From Microbacterium sp. H1-D42 (GTDB taxonomy: Bacteria; Actinomycetota; Actinomycetes; Actinomycetales; Microbacteriaceae), in the NCBI RefSeq assembly GCF_022637555.1, contig NZ_CP093342.1:3410001-3474000 (forward strand): 64,000 nt of DNA, given 5' to 3'. The position numbers and the translations under genes were made by a program. Of this stretch, positions 8,170 to 16,159 are shown one piece after another (within the stretch, counting starts at the first letter, position 1; each line of letters starts with the position of its first letter). Below the pieces are notes generated by a model. The model made no database searches. It saw only the letters and a list, made by a program, of their open reading frames with translations, and had not been told where the DNA came from.

Positions 8170-8206
8170 TTGGTTGTACGTTACGACGGGCGGATGCTGG
8201 TGTCAA
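8163..8206 (-). promoter_or_regulatory. Leaderless arsR promoter with overlapping operator
   Basis: Read on the minus strand: TTGACA (8206-8201), a 17-base spacer, TAACGT (8183-8178), eight bases, then the ATG at 8169. The start codon falls where transcription should begin, so the mRNA is probably leaderless. The perfect inverted repeat CAACCA-TT-TGGTTG (8163-8176) covers this point and fits an ArsR operator that blocks initiation. The -35 hexamer overlaps the last codons of the ECF sigma gene that ends at 8203. Confidence 0.6.
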
Positions 8207-9471
8207 GACCCTCTTGTCACCGATTCCGGATCCAACTCCGCATCCGCCTTTCGCACCAGATACCGAGCCTCCGGCTCGTTCGCCGTCATGTCAGCGGCGG
8301 CAAGGAAGTCGGCTCTCGCGTCAGCAGCATCCCCTTTCGCGTCGCGGAGGTGCGCACGGATCGCGTGCGCCCGATGCCGGGTCAGCGGGTGCTGCAGAAG
8401 TCCATGATCACGGTCCAATTGCTGCAGTAGCGCGTCGGCGTGAGAGGGACCGAATGCATGGGCGACGGCGACGACTCGTGCGAGCATGACGACCCCGCTG
8501 GGCTCGACCTGTTCGAGCGCGAGGTAGAGCGCAGCGATCTGCTCCCAGTCGGTCTCCTCGGCGACCGGGGCGGATGCGTGCACGGCTGCGATGGCGGCCT
8601 GAAGCCGGTACGTCCCGACGTCACCTTGCGACCACGCGGCGCGGATGAGTTCTGAGCCTTCGCGGATGGCTGCTTGATCCCACCGCGTGCGGTCCTGATC
8701 GGCCAGCGGAATGAGATCTCCGTTCGCACTGGCGCGCGTGGAGTGCCGCGAATCGGTCAGCAGCATGAGTGCGAGCAGTCCTGCGGGTTCTGGGTCATCG
8801 GGGACGAGGGCGTGAAGGAGCCGCGTGAGGCGAATGGCCTCGCCGGTCAGGTCGGTTCGGGTGAGCTGCGCCCCCGTGGTCGCCGTGTAGCCCTCGTTGA
8901 AGATCAGATACAGAACGCGCATCACGGCAGACAGCCGGGCCGGGAAGTCGTCGTCGGCCATGAACTCGAATCGCGCACCGCTCTTGCGGATCTGCTGCTT
9001 TGCGCGACTGATTCGCACGGCCATGGTCTGCTCGGTCACCCCGTAGGCGTGTGCGATCTCTGCGGTCGTCAACCCGCCCACCGCACGCAGCGTCAGGGCG
9101 ACGCGAGAGGCGGAAGAGAGGGCCGGGTGGCAGCACAGCAAGAGAAGGTTCAGGCTGTCGTCGTGGTCGGCAGGGCTCGGGGGCGCGAGGCCGGCGACCG
9201 GCTCGGATGCTGCGTACTCTTCTTCACGGCGGCGATCCGCTGATTCGGCGCGGAGGGTGTCGATCATCCGGCGGTAGGCGATGCGAATCAACCAGGACCT
9301 GGGGTTCTCGGGGAGCTCTTCCTCCTGCCACTGCCGACTCGCGGCGAGGAGAGCGTCCTGCACGGCTTCCTCCGCGATGTCGAAGTGGCCGAAGCGGCGC
9401 ACCAGGGCGCCGAGCACCTGCGGCGCCTCGGTGCGCAGCAGGTGCTCGATCGCTCCGGAAGGGGCTGTCAC
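8203..9471 (-). CDS. ECF42-type RNA polymerase sigma factor
   Basis: A 422-residue ECF sigma factor. Region 2 (about 15-80) contains RFGHFDIAEEAVQDALLAA and NPRSWLIRIAYRRMIDTLR; region 4 (about 125-185) contains ALTLRAVGGLTTAEIAHAYGVTEQTMAVRISRAK. A long helical C-terminal extension of over 200 residues follows, typical of the ECF42 group, which uses it instead of an anti-sigma factor. The neighbour upstream is a DGPF protein, the hallmark partner of ECF42. The start is a GTG overlapping the DGPF stop (GTGA). It probably recognises the paired promoters at 10549-10644, hence controls its own operon. Confidence 0.92.
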   Translation of the reverse strand: MTAPSGAIEHLLRTEAPQVLGALVRRFGHFDIAEEAVQDALLAASRQWQEEELPENPRSWLIRIAYRRMIDTLRAESADRRREEEYAASEPVAGLAPPSPADHDDSLNLLLLCCHPALSSASRVALTLRAVGGLTTAEIAHAYGVTEQTMAVRISRAKQQIRKSGARFEFMADDDFPARLSAVMRVLYLIFNEGYTATTGAQLTRTDLTGEAIRLTRLLHALVPDDPEPAGLLALMLLTDSRHSTRASANGDLIPLADQDRTRWDQAAIREGSELIRAAWSQGDVGTYRLQAAIAAVHASAPVAEETDWEQIAALYLALEQVEPSGVVMLARVVAVAHAFGPSHADALLQQLDRDHGLLQHPLTRHRAHAIRAHLRDAKGDAADARADFLAAADMTANEPEARYLVRKADAELDPESVTRGS

Positions 9472-9836
9472 GCGAAGTCGTCACCCATGATCGGCCGGAT
9501 CTCCATCGGTTCGCCGAGCATCTCGACCATCCGCGCGACGATGTCCTTTGCACGCTCCAATCCCGACACGTCGATCACAGCGAACGACGCGAGCACTTCC
9601 TTCAGCTCCGCGAACGGACCATCGGTGATGACGATGCTGCCGTCGGTCTTGCGCACGGTCGTCGACATGGCCGGATGCCCGAGTCCCTCCGTGCTGACGA
9701 ACTCTCCGCTCGCACGCAGTTCGGCCTCGAACTCCTGGTAGGCGGCGAATGCGGCGAGCGCATCCTCGGTCGGGGCGTCTGCGGTTGCGGCATCCCAGCT
9801 GGTGCTCGGCGTGTAGCCGAGGATGAGGAACTTCAC
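9468..9836 (-). CDS. DGPF/YCII-related protein, ECF42 partner
   Basis: A 122-residue YCII-like (dimeric alpha/beta barrel) protein carrying the eponymous motif ITDGPFAELKEVL, which defines the DGPF family associated with ECF42 sigma factors. The fold begins MKFLILGYTP. Its biochemical role is unknown; it is thought to act with the sigma factor. The GTG start overlaps the DUF998 stop by four bases, and its own stop overlaps the sigma gene start, so the three genes are translationally coupled. AAGGAG lies upstream of the start. Confidence 0.9.
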   Translation of the reverse strand: MKFLILGYTPSTSWDAATADAPTEDALAAFAAYQEFEAELRASGEFVSTEGLGHPAMSTTVRKTDGSIVITDGPFAELKEVLASFAVIDVSGLERAKDIVARMVEMLGEPMEIRPIMGDDFA

Positions 9837-10513
9837 GGTGTCATCTCCTTGAGTCGGGGCGCGTCCAGGCTAACGAGCCATCTCGGTGATGTCAGCAACG
9901 AGATTGCGCTGGCGGTGCACCAGCCGAAGGCGAAGAGCCCCGTGATCGCCACCTGCACGCTGGCGATGTCGGGGATCACCGGGGCGAGAAGGGCGAGTGC
10001 GACGATGCCGTTGGCGACCGCAGCAACCACTCGGCGCTCGCGGATTGCGCGCACAAGGGCGACGATCGCTGCCACCGCCAGCGCGGTGAACGCCACGATC
10101 GCCACCACCATGTGGACAACGGCGTGCGGCGACGGCTCTGCGGCCGGTCCGTCAGGCGTGCCGATGGGGAATCCGTTCGCGGGATCCTGCGGGAAGACGC
10201 CGGCGGCGATGAAGCCCATCCCGCCGATCGCGATGAGCACCGGAATGGCGGTGCGACCGACGCCGGCCGTCACGACTCTGCGGTGCCCGATCGACAGGCA
10301 GATCAATCCGAGCCCCACCACGATGAAGGTGAGGATCTGGATCCAGCCCAGTTCCCCGGTGGAGAGCTGGCTGAGCGGGTGGATGCGAAGGTCGAATCCT
10401 GGGCGTGTCAGCATCTGCACGATCGCGGACAGATAGAACAGCGGTCCGGCGAGTGCACCGGCGAGCAGAAGGGTCCGCGTCGTGCGCGGCAGGGCTGGGT
10501 CTCTTGTGGTCAC
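9833..10513 (-). CDS. DUF998 membrane protein
   Basis: A 226-residue integral membrane protein with six predicted helices. The N-terminal segment LAGALAGPLFYLSAIVQMLTRPGFDLRIHPLSQLSTGELGW (about 15-55) contains the HPLSQLS signature of the DUF998 family, whose function is unknown. It heads the operon with the DGPF and ECF42 genes. The GTG start at 10513 follows AGAGGAGC. As first gene under the ECF42-type promoter it could be either a sensor or a target of the sigma factor. Confidence 0.88.
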   Translation of the reverse strand: MTTRDPALPRTTRTLLLAGALAGPLFYLSAIVQMLTRPGFDLRIHPLSQLSTGELGWIQILTFIVVGLGLICLSIGHRRVVTAGVGRTAIPVLIAIGGMGFIAAGVFPQDPANGFPIGTPDGPAAEPSPHAVVHMVVAIVAFTALAVAAIVALVRAIRERRVVAAVANGIVALALLAPVIPDIASVQVAITGLFAFGWCTASAISLLTSPRWLVSLDAPRLKEMTP

Positions 10514-10548
10514 GGTGTGCTCCTCTGGTCATTTCAGTGACGATGCGC

Positions 10549-10644
10549 AGATACGTCGGAGCCGGATGCCGAGCATTGACATCTGCTCGCAAGACGAATT
10601 TCCGCGCCGATGTCAATCCGCGCGACCTGGCTCCGAGGTATCTG
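10549..10644. promoter_or_regulatory. Mirror-image pair of ECF42-like promoters
   Basis: Two near-identical promoters face away from each other. Leftward: TGTCAA (10581-10576), 17 bases, CGACGT (10558-10553). Rightward: TGTCAA (10611-10616), 17 bases, CGAGGT (10634-10639). In each case GGCTC precedes and ATCTG closely follows the -10. The two 36-base arms, each read outward from GATGTCAAT, match at about 29 positions. Published ECF42 promoters have TGTCGA at -35 and CGA(C/T) at -10, which differs by one base at -35. The left promoter drives DUF998-DGPF-sigma, the right one the operon starting at 10684. Confidence 0.72.
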
Positions 10645-10683
10645 AAAAGGCGGCCCGCCGGGCTGCCGGCGAAAGGACACCCC

Positions 10684-11163
10684 ATGAACGAGCACCCGTT
10701 GGAGACCATCACCTCCGAGCAGATCGACGCGTACGGACTCGATGAGCAGCCCGTGCCCAGCAGCGCTGTCAGCGCGCTGGACCGGCTCATCGGCGAATGG
10801 ACGGTTTCGGGGGGCGCCGAGGGCGTCATCCGATACGAGTGGATGCCCGGACGATTCTTCCTGCTGCAGCATGTCGAACTGGAGCAGTTCGGCCAGACGA
10901 TCACCGGCCTCGAAGTCATCGGGCAGCTGCACCCGTTCGGCGAACCGGCCGGGACGGACGTCGTGTCGCGGTTCTACGACTCGATGGGCAACACCCTCGA
11001 CTACGTCTACGAGCTGCAGGGCGACACACTCACCATCTGGGCGGGCGCCAAGGGCAGCCCGGCCTACTTCACTGGCACCTTCAGCGATGACGACCGGGTG
11101 CTGGATGGCGCCTGGGTGTACCCCGGGGACGGCGGCTACGCGTCCACGATGACGCGCCGCTGA
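10684..11163 (+). CDS. Small beta-rich protein (DUF1579/lipocalin-like)
   Basis: A 159-residue protein that looks like a small beta barrel: ALDRLIGEWTVSGGAEGVIRYEWMPGRFFLLQHVE, then repeated strands (RFYDSMGNTLDYVYELQGDTLTIW; AYFTGTFSDDDRVLDGAW). The pattern fits DUF1579-like or lipocalin-like proteins, which bind small hydrophobic molecules; this is a fold-level guess. The ATG follows GAAAGGA. It is the first gene behind the rightward ECF42-type promoter, so it is a likely sigma target. Confidence 0.7.
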   Translation: MNEHPLETITSEQIDAYGLDEQPVPSSAVSALDRLIGEWTVSGGAEGVIRYEWMPGRFFLLQHVELEQFGQTITGLEVIGQLHPFGEPAGTDVVSRFYDSMGNTLDYVYELQGDTLTIWAGAKGSPAYFTGTFSDDDRVLDGAWVYPGDGGYASTMTRR

Positions 11164-11187
11164 GACTGCCGACTTCTCGAAACGGAC

Positions 11188-12042
11188 ATGATCAAGATGA
11201 CCAAGACCAACACTTCCCCCACCACCTCGCTGCACCAGGTCACGTCTGCGGACGGGACGAGGATTTCGTTTGAACGCAGCGGGCACGGGCCGACTGTCGT
11301 GCTCGTGGCGCAAGCGCTGTCCGACCTTCGCGACAACCACCGATTGGGGGCTCTGCTCGCAGACGGGTACAGGGTCGTGAACTACGACCGGCGAGGTCGC
11401 GGGAACAGCGGCGACGCCGGCTCGTGGGAGATCGCCCGCGAGGTCGAAGACATCGAGGCGCTCGTCGATGCGCACGGGGGCACCGCAGTGCTGTTCGGCG
11501 CATCGTCGGGCGCGGTCCTCGCCCTGGACGCCGCGGCAGGGCTGCCCGAGAAGGTCGTCGGCGTCATCGCCTACGAGCCTCCGGTGATCGTGGACGATCA
11601 ACGCGCCCCCGTTCCTCGCGACCTCGCCGCACGCCTGGATGCCCTCGTACGAGACGGCCTCGCGTCAGAGGCGGTTCGCGAGTTCAACCGCGTCGCACTC
11701 GGTGCCCCCGCGCTCATGATCTGGGCGATGCAGGCGATGATCGGGCCATGGCGAGCCATGGTCAAGATGGCTCAGACTACGGTCTATGACACGCGGCTCT
11801 GCATGGGGCTGCAAGACGGCGAACCTCTCAGCACCGACCGGTGGAAGGCGCTCCGTGCGCCCGTTCTCGTACTCGTCGGAAGCAAGAGCGAACCGTTCCT
11901 GCAGAGCGGAACCCGAGAGCTCGCATCCCTCATCGGAGCCGACTGTTCGACGATCAACGGCGCGCACCACGCGACGCCGATGATGAAGCCCGCAGCCCTG
12001 ATCCCCTGGGTTCGGTCCTTTCTCACCACCGCACATCCGTGA
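11188..12042 (+). CDS. Alpha/beta hydrolase
   Basis: A 284-residue alpha/beta-hydrolase of the small-molecule esterase/lactonase kind. The nucleophile elbow is GASSG with S106; RGRGNSG precedes it at about 70-75; the C-terminal His lies in INGAHHATPM. Substrate unknown. It is 24 bp behind the preceding gene and overlaps the next one by GTGA (12039-12042), so the three form an operon under the ECF42-like promoter. ATG 11188 is used; ATG 11197 is an equally possible start since no clear ribosome site separates them. Confidence 0.88.
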   Translation: MIKMTKTNTSPTTSLHQVTSADGTRISFERSGHGPTVVLVAQALSDLRDNHRLGALLADGYRVVNYDRRGRGNSGDAGSWEIAREVEDIEALVDAHGGTAVLFGASSGAVLALDAAAGLPEKVVGVIAYEPPVIVDDQRAPVPRDLAARLDALVRDGLASEAVREFNRVALGAPALMIWAMQAMIGPWRAMVKMAQTTVYDTRLCMGLQDGEPLSTDRWKALRAPVLVLVGSKSEPFLQSGTRELASLIGADCSTINGAHHATPMMKPAALIPWVRSFLTTAHP

Positions 12043-13019
12043 TCGTGCCGGCGGACTGCCGCGTGTACTCCCCTGAGCTCGGCCCCGACGAGGCGGATCT
12101 CATCTTTCGGGCCCTGGGCGACGTCACCCGGCGTGACATCCTCACGCGCGTCCTGGGCGAGAAGCTCTCGGTCAGTGAGCTTGCACCTCGATACGACATG
12201 AGCTTCGCAGCCGTTCAGAAGCATGTCGCGGTGCTCGAACGCGCCGGACTGGTCAGCAAGCGCACCTGCGGACGGCAGCGGATCGTGTCTGCAGACCCGG
12301 CGATGATCCAGCGGACATCGCAGCTGCTCGGCGCCTGCGGGCAGACTGAGAAGATGGATGCCACGCTCGCCGCGCTCCCCGCGGACGCCGACCACCGCAC
12401 AGCCGAGCGCGCATTCACGGATGCGGGATGGACGTGGGCCGGTGCCGGGGACTGGGCGCTCGCACTGCGCGCGCCCGACGGATCAGCGGCCGTGCGGATC
12501 AGCCCGTTCGATCCGACAGGGCCGTACACGGCGGAACTCTATCGTGCAGCGGCCCACACTCGGCTCGTACCCGAGCTGTTCGCACATCGGAGGCTGGTGG
12601 GCGGCGGGGACCTGCAGCTCATGGAATGGCTGACGCCGGTCGACGAATCCGACGCCCGCGCGTTCCACGGTCTCATCACCAAGCGCGATGAGACCGTGGC
12701 CGAGCTGGTGGATCTCATCGACGGCATTCATACACGCGCACTACGCGAGCTGCCCTGGTGCGGGCCGCTCGACACGAATCCGTCGAACGTGATGCGCGGC
12801 GGCGACGGCCGGCTCGTCGTCACCGACCTGTTCTACGCCGACGGGCCAGCGCTGTATGCGACGGCGGGCGGCGATCCCGACGCGCTCGTCTCGCGCATGC
12901 CGGAGCCGGAACGGCGCTTCCTCACCGAAATCCCGCTCGCCGCCTCGGGCCCGTGGGATGCAGCGTCGCGGGAGGAGATGCGCCGCGGCATCGCTGCGGC
13001 GGATGCGCGGCGGAACTGA
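12039..13019 (+). CDS. ArsR regulator fused to a kinase-like domain
   Basis: A 326-residue protein in one continuous frame from a GTG at 12039. Residues 10-100 are an ArsR winged helix nearly matching the regulator at 7783-8169 (YDMSFAAVQKHVAVLERAGLV). Residues 106-326 resemble a small aminoglycoside-phosphotransferase or fructosamine-kinase-like fold: PLDTNPSNVM near 250 mimics the HxDxxxxN loop but with D-T-N and no His, and LVVTDLFYADG mimics the metal Asp. A Met at residue 106 (position 12354) could be the old start of a separate gene, but no ribosome site precedes it. The ArsR C-terminal helix is shortened at the joint. It may be a natural fusion or a deletion product. Confidence 0.7.
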   Translation: MIVPADCRVYSPELGPDEADLIFRALGDVTRRDILTRVLGEKLSVSELAPRYDMSFAAVQKHVAVLERAGLVSKRTCGRQRIVSADPAMIQRTSQLLGACGQTEKMDATLAALPADADHRTAERAFTDAGWTWAGAGDWALALRAPDGSAAVRISPFDPTGPYTAELYRAAAHTRLVPELFAHRRLVGGGDLQLMEWLTPVDESDARAFHGLITKRDETVAELVDLIDGIHTRALRELPWCGPLDTNPSNVMRGGDGRLVVTDLFYADGPALYATAGGDPDALVSRMPEPERRFLTEIPLAASGPWDAASREEMRRGIAAADARRN

Positions 13020-13204
13020 CAGCCGGGCGTCCGCTTCCCGACCGCGCGTGCAGCAGCAGCACCGACCGGCTCGTGAGCGTCACGCGCGGCGGCGGGGCCC
13101 GGCGGCGCAATCGGGACGCGACGGGTCGCTAGAGTGTTGTCGTACTCTCGCGGTATCGGCTCGAAACGGTAGCGCGTCGTCCCGCCGATCCCCCGGAGTC
13201 ACCG

Positions 13205-14284
13205 ATGCCTCGTCCTGACGGCGCGCCTGCGCTGCGCACTTCTGTCGTCCTCGTTCTTGCACTCGCACTCGGACTTGCCGGTGGCGTCGGAGGCGCCGTC
13301 GCCACCTCGGCGATCACCAGCACTGTCGCCGGCGCGCAAGGCGCGGATGGCGTACCAGGCACCCAGGGAGTAGCGGGCGAGGTCGGCGAACCCGGAGACC
13401 AGGGCGCACCTGGAGAGCCAGGTGCACCGGGATCGCCCGGGGCCCAGGGAGAGACCGGCGGCACCGGAGCGCAAGGCACGGCCGGAGCAAAAGGCGCGGC
13501 CGGAGAACAAGGCGCGTCCGGGGCGCAAGGAAACCCCGGTGCTGTCGGCCCCAGTGGCGCTGCAGGGACATCCGGCGAACCGGGCGCGGTGGGTCCCGCC
13601 GGGCAGCCGGGCCCCATCGGTGAGCCAGGTGCTCCAGGCCCCGTCGGCCCCATCGGTGAACCAGGTGTTCCCGGATCCGTCGGCCCTACCGGGCCTATCG
13701 GCCCTGCCGGACCCGCCGGGGAGGTAGGTTCCGTCGGTCCTCAGGGCGTCGCCGGCCCTGCCGGTCCAATGGGTCCGGCAGGGCCCACTGGACCCGCGGG
13801 CCCCGCCGGGGCCGACGGCGCATCCGCTGTACTCGCCTATACCTTCCTGTCTGCACGACAGACTCTGGCGCAAGGTTCGTCATTCGTCGACTTCACCGGC
13901 GTGCACTCAGGCTCGACGCCAGCGGTCACCCATGCCGACGGGACCATCGAGATCCCCGCCTCAGGCACCTATCGGGTCACCTACGTCGCTGCCCCGGACG
14001 CCGGGTCGACATCGACAATCTCGATAGGAGCATCCGACTCGTCGAAGTACTGGCTGAGCCACAACGGCTCCGCGATCGACAGCTCGGTGGTCAGCCGGCC
14101 CATCTTCGATGTCAACATCGCCCTGATCCTCACCCTGCGCACGATCGTGCAGGGCGGCTCGTATTCTGCGACGAGCTATGTGAACGCGCAGGCGGGTGAC
14201 ACCTTGCGACTGGAGAGCATGACGACCCCGGGCATCCGGATCCCGGAGACGGCATTCACCCTCGTCGTCGAGAGGATCTCCTGA
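13205..14284 (+). CDS. Secreted collagen-like protein with C1q/BclA-like head
   Basis: A 359-residue protein in three parts: a hydrophobic signal or anchor segment (about 12-35), an uninterrupted collagen-type region of about 54 Gly-X-Y triplets (about 43-204; many GEP, GPA, GAQ), and a beta-rich C-terminal domain (about 205-359) ending ETAFTLVVERIS. The head resembles BclA/C1q-TNF folds that trimerise collagen-like stalks: SSFVDFTGVHSG, then IEIPASGTYRVTYVA. It is probably exported and displayed as a trimer. Such proteins are best known from Bacillus exosporium and streptococci. ATG 13205 follows CCGGAG. Confidence 0.88.
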   Translation: MPRPDGAPALRTSVVLVLALALGLAGGVGGAVATSAITSTVAGAQGADGVPGTQGVAGEVGEPGDQGAPGEPGAPGSPGAQGETGGTGAQGTAGAKGAAGEQGASGAQGNPGAVGPSGAAGTSGEPGAVGPAGQPGPIGEPGAPGPVGPIGEPGVPGSVGPTGPIGPAGPAGEVGSVGPQGVAGPAGPMGPAGPTGPAGPAGADGASAVLAYTFLSARQTLAQGSSFVDFTGVHSGSTPAVTHADGTIEIPASGTYRVTYVAAPDAGSTSTISIGASDSSKYWLSHNGSAIDSSVVSRPIFDVNIALILTLRTIVQGGSYSATSYVNAQAGDTLRLESMTTPGIRIPETAFTLVVERIS

Positions 14285-14413
14285 CGCTCGCGATGGCGTA
14301 GGAGGATGCTGCGGTGTCAGAGCAGCGGAACTCCGATCGCACTGCTTTCCTCATCGAGACGATTCCGCTTCAAGGTGAGTACCGAGAAACGGGCTCCGCG
14401 TTGCCTTCCCCTG

Positions 14414-16159
14414 CTATCGCCTGCCGAACAGGGCGTGCAGCAGTGGGAGCGCCGACAGGCTCATGAGCGTCACGCCCAGCCACGGGACCGGCCCGAGCAG
14501 CAGGGCGCCGCCGATCAGCATCCCCCCGAACAACACGGCCGATACCGCGCGGAACGCGACCCGGATGATCCGGTCGAGGCGCTGTTCGAGATGCGAGACG
14601 TCGAAGGTGAGCGTGCCGGCCTCGAAGCGGTCGATGAGCGTGTCGACGCGTGTCGGCATCCGCCACAGCACGCCGGCGTTGGCGAGGGACTGCTTGCCGA
14701 GATCCTGCAGAAGGTGTCCGCTCTGATCGCGCAGCAGCTTGCTGGCGTAGGGCTCGACGGGCTCCCAGATGTTGAAGGAGGGGTCGAGGGCGCTGCACAT
14801 TCCGGATGTCAGCGACACCGCGCGCATGAGCAGCAGCAGCTTCTCGGGGAACTGCACCGGCAGGCTGCGCATGGAGTCGCCGAACTCGGCGGCGAAGTCG
14901 CGCAACTCGTGCGGGTCGACGTCGCGCAGTTCACTGAAGCCCATGCCGCCGAATCGCGCGAACAGCACGGTGAGTGCGCGCTCGAGCTCGATCGTGTCGG
15001 CCGAGGGCAGCAGGACTCCGATCTCCTGAGCGGCTTTCACGAGCCCGCGGCTGTCGCGCGAGGCGACGGCGATCACGAGGGTGCGCAGGCCGCTGCGCAG
15101 CTCGTCCGGCACCTCGGCCATCATCCCGAAGTCGATGAAGGTGAGTCGCCAGGTGCGCTCGCCGGCGCCGGCCTCTGGCAGCGGCGTGACGAAGATGTTC
15201 CCGGGATGCGGGTCGGCGTGCACGAACGAGTGCGTGAAGACCTGGTCGAGCATGACATCGGCGAACACCTTCGCGACGTCGGTCGGGTCGATGCCGGCAG
15301 CGCGCAGCGCGACCGTGTCGTTGATCTTGATGGCCGTGACGTCTTGCAGCGTCAGCACCTTGCGGGTGGTGCGCTCCCACACGATCGCGGGCGAGTCCAC
15401 GCGGTCATCGTCGGCGAAGTCCTGGGCGAATCTCTCACCGCTGGCCGCCTCGTGCAGGTAGTCGATCTCCTCGTGGCAGGTCTGCGCGAACTCCTCGACG
15501 AGCGCGGGGGCATCGACGCGGGCGGCCACCACGCGTACCCGCTGCGCCCAGCGCGCGACGCGGCGGAGAGCTGCGAGGTCGACGTCGACGATCTGATCGA
15601 TGCCTGGTCGCTGCACCTTGACGACGACGCCGTCGAGTCCGGTGTCAGCGGCGTCGGTCGGGTTGAGGGTGGCGCGGTGCGCCTGACCGAGGGATGCTGC
15701 CGCGACGGGCATCCGATCGAAGGAGGCGAACGCGCGCTCGAGCGGCATGCCGAGCTCGGCCTCGGCGACGGCGCGGATGTCGTCGAACGGCACGGCCGGC
15801 ACTTCGTCCTGGAGCGCCGCGAGCTCGCTGGTGATCTCGGGTGGGAGCACGTCGAGGCGCGACGACATGAACTGCCCGACCTTGATCATGAGGCCGCCGA
15901 GGTCGACGGCCAGGTCGCGGAACCGGCGGGCGAGCGCCAGCATCCGTGCGTCGCGCGTGCGCTCGGCGACACGGCCGAAGCCGAACCGCGGCAGGATCAG
16001 TTCGAACCACCAGACCTGCGCGAAGGCGCGTGCGGCGAAGCGCAGGATGCGCCGGTATCTGGCGCGGCCCTTCGACGACCTCAAGACAGGCGCCGAGCCA
16101 GGGGAACCAGCCGTGCGCGCGCGGTCATCCCCCATCGAGGCCCCCTCGTTCGCTGTCAC
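14414..16159 (-). CDS. ABC1/UbiB-family atypical kinase
   Basis: A 581-residue protein of the ADCK/UbiB/AarF family, atypical protein-kinase-like ATPases linked to isoprenoid or quinone lipid metabolism. The defining KxGQ motif is in MIKVGQFMSSRLDVLPPEI; the Ala-rich loop equivalent is ASLGQAHRA; the catalytic segment is FVHADPHPGNIFV and the metal loop LTFIDFGM. Two C-terminal membrane helices end the protein. The GTG at 16159 overlaps the PadR stop (GTGA), but an ATG at 16135 after a strong GAGGGGG is a serious alternative start. Cotranscribed with the PadR regulator. Confidence 0.92.
   Translation of the reverse strand: MTANEGASMGDDRARTAGSPGSAPVLRSSKGRARYRRILRFAARAFAQVWWFELILPRFGFGRVAERTRDARMLALARRFRDLAVDLGGLMIKVGQFMSSRLDVLPPEITSELAALQDEVPAVPFDDIRAVAEAELGMPLERAFASFDRMPVAAASLGQAHRATLNPTDAADTGLDGVVVKVQRPGIDQIVDVDLAALRRVARWAQRVRVVAARVDAPALVEEFAQTCHEEIDYLHEAASGERFAQDFADDDRVDSPAIVWERTTRKVLTLQDVTAIKINDTVALRAAGIDPTDVAKVFADVMLDQVFTHSFVHADPHPGNIFVTPLPEAGAGERTWRLTFIDFGMMAEVPDELRSGLRTLVIAVASRDSRGLVKAAQEIGVLLPSADTIELERALTVLFARFGGMGFSELRDVDPHELRDFAAEFGDSMRSLPVQFPEKLLLLMRAVSLTSGMCSALDPSFNIWEPVEPYASKLLRDQSGHLLQDLGKQSLANAGVLWRMPTRVDTLIDRFEAGTLTFDVSHLEQRLDRIIRVAFRAVSAVLFGGMLIGGALLLGPVPWLGVTLMSLSALPLLHALFGRR

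Noticed and set aside
13042..13089. Inverted repeat CCGCGCGTG / CACGCGCGG after the ArsR fusion gene
   Set aside because: The loop is about 30 bases and the arms are simple GC-rich sequence, so a terminator cannot be claimed with confidence.
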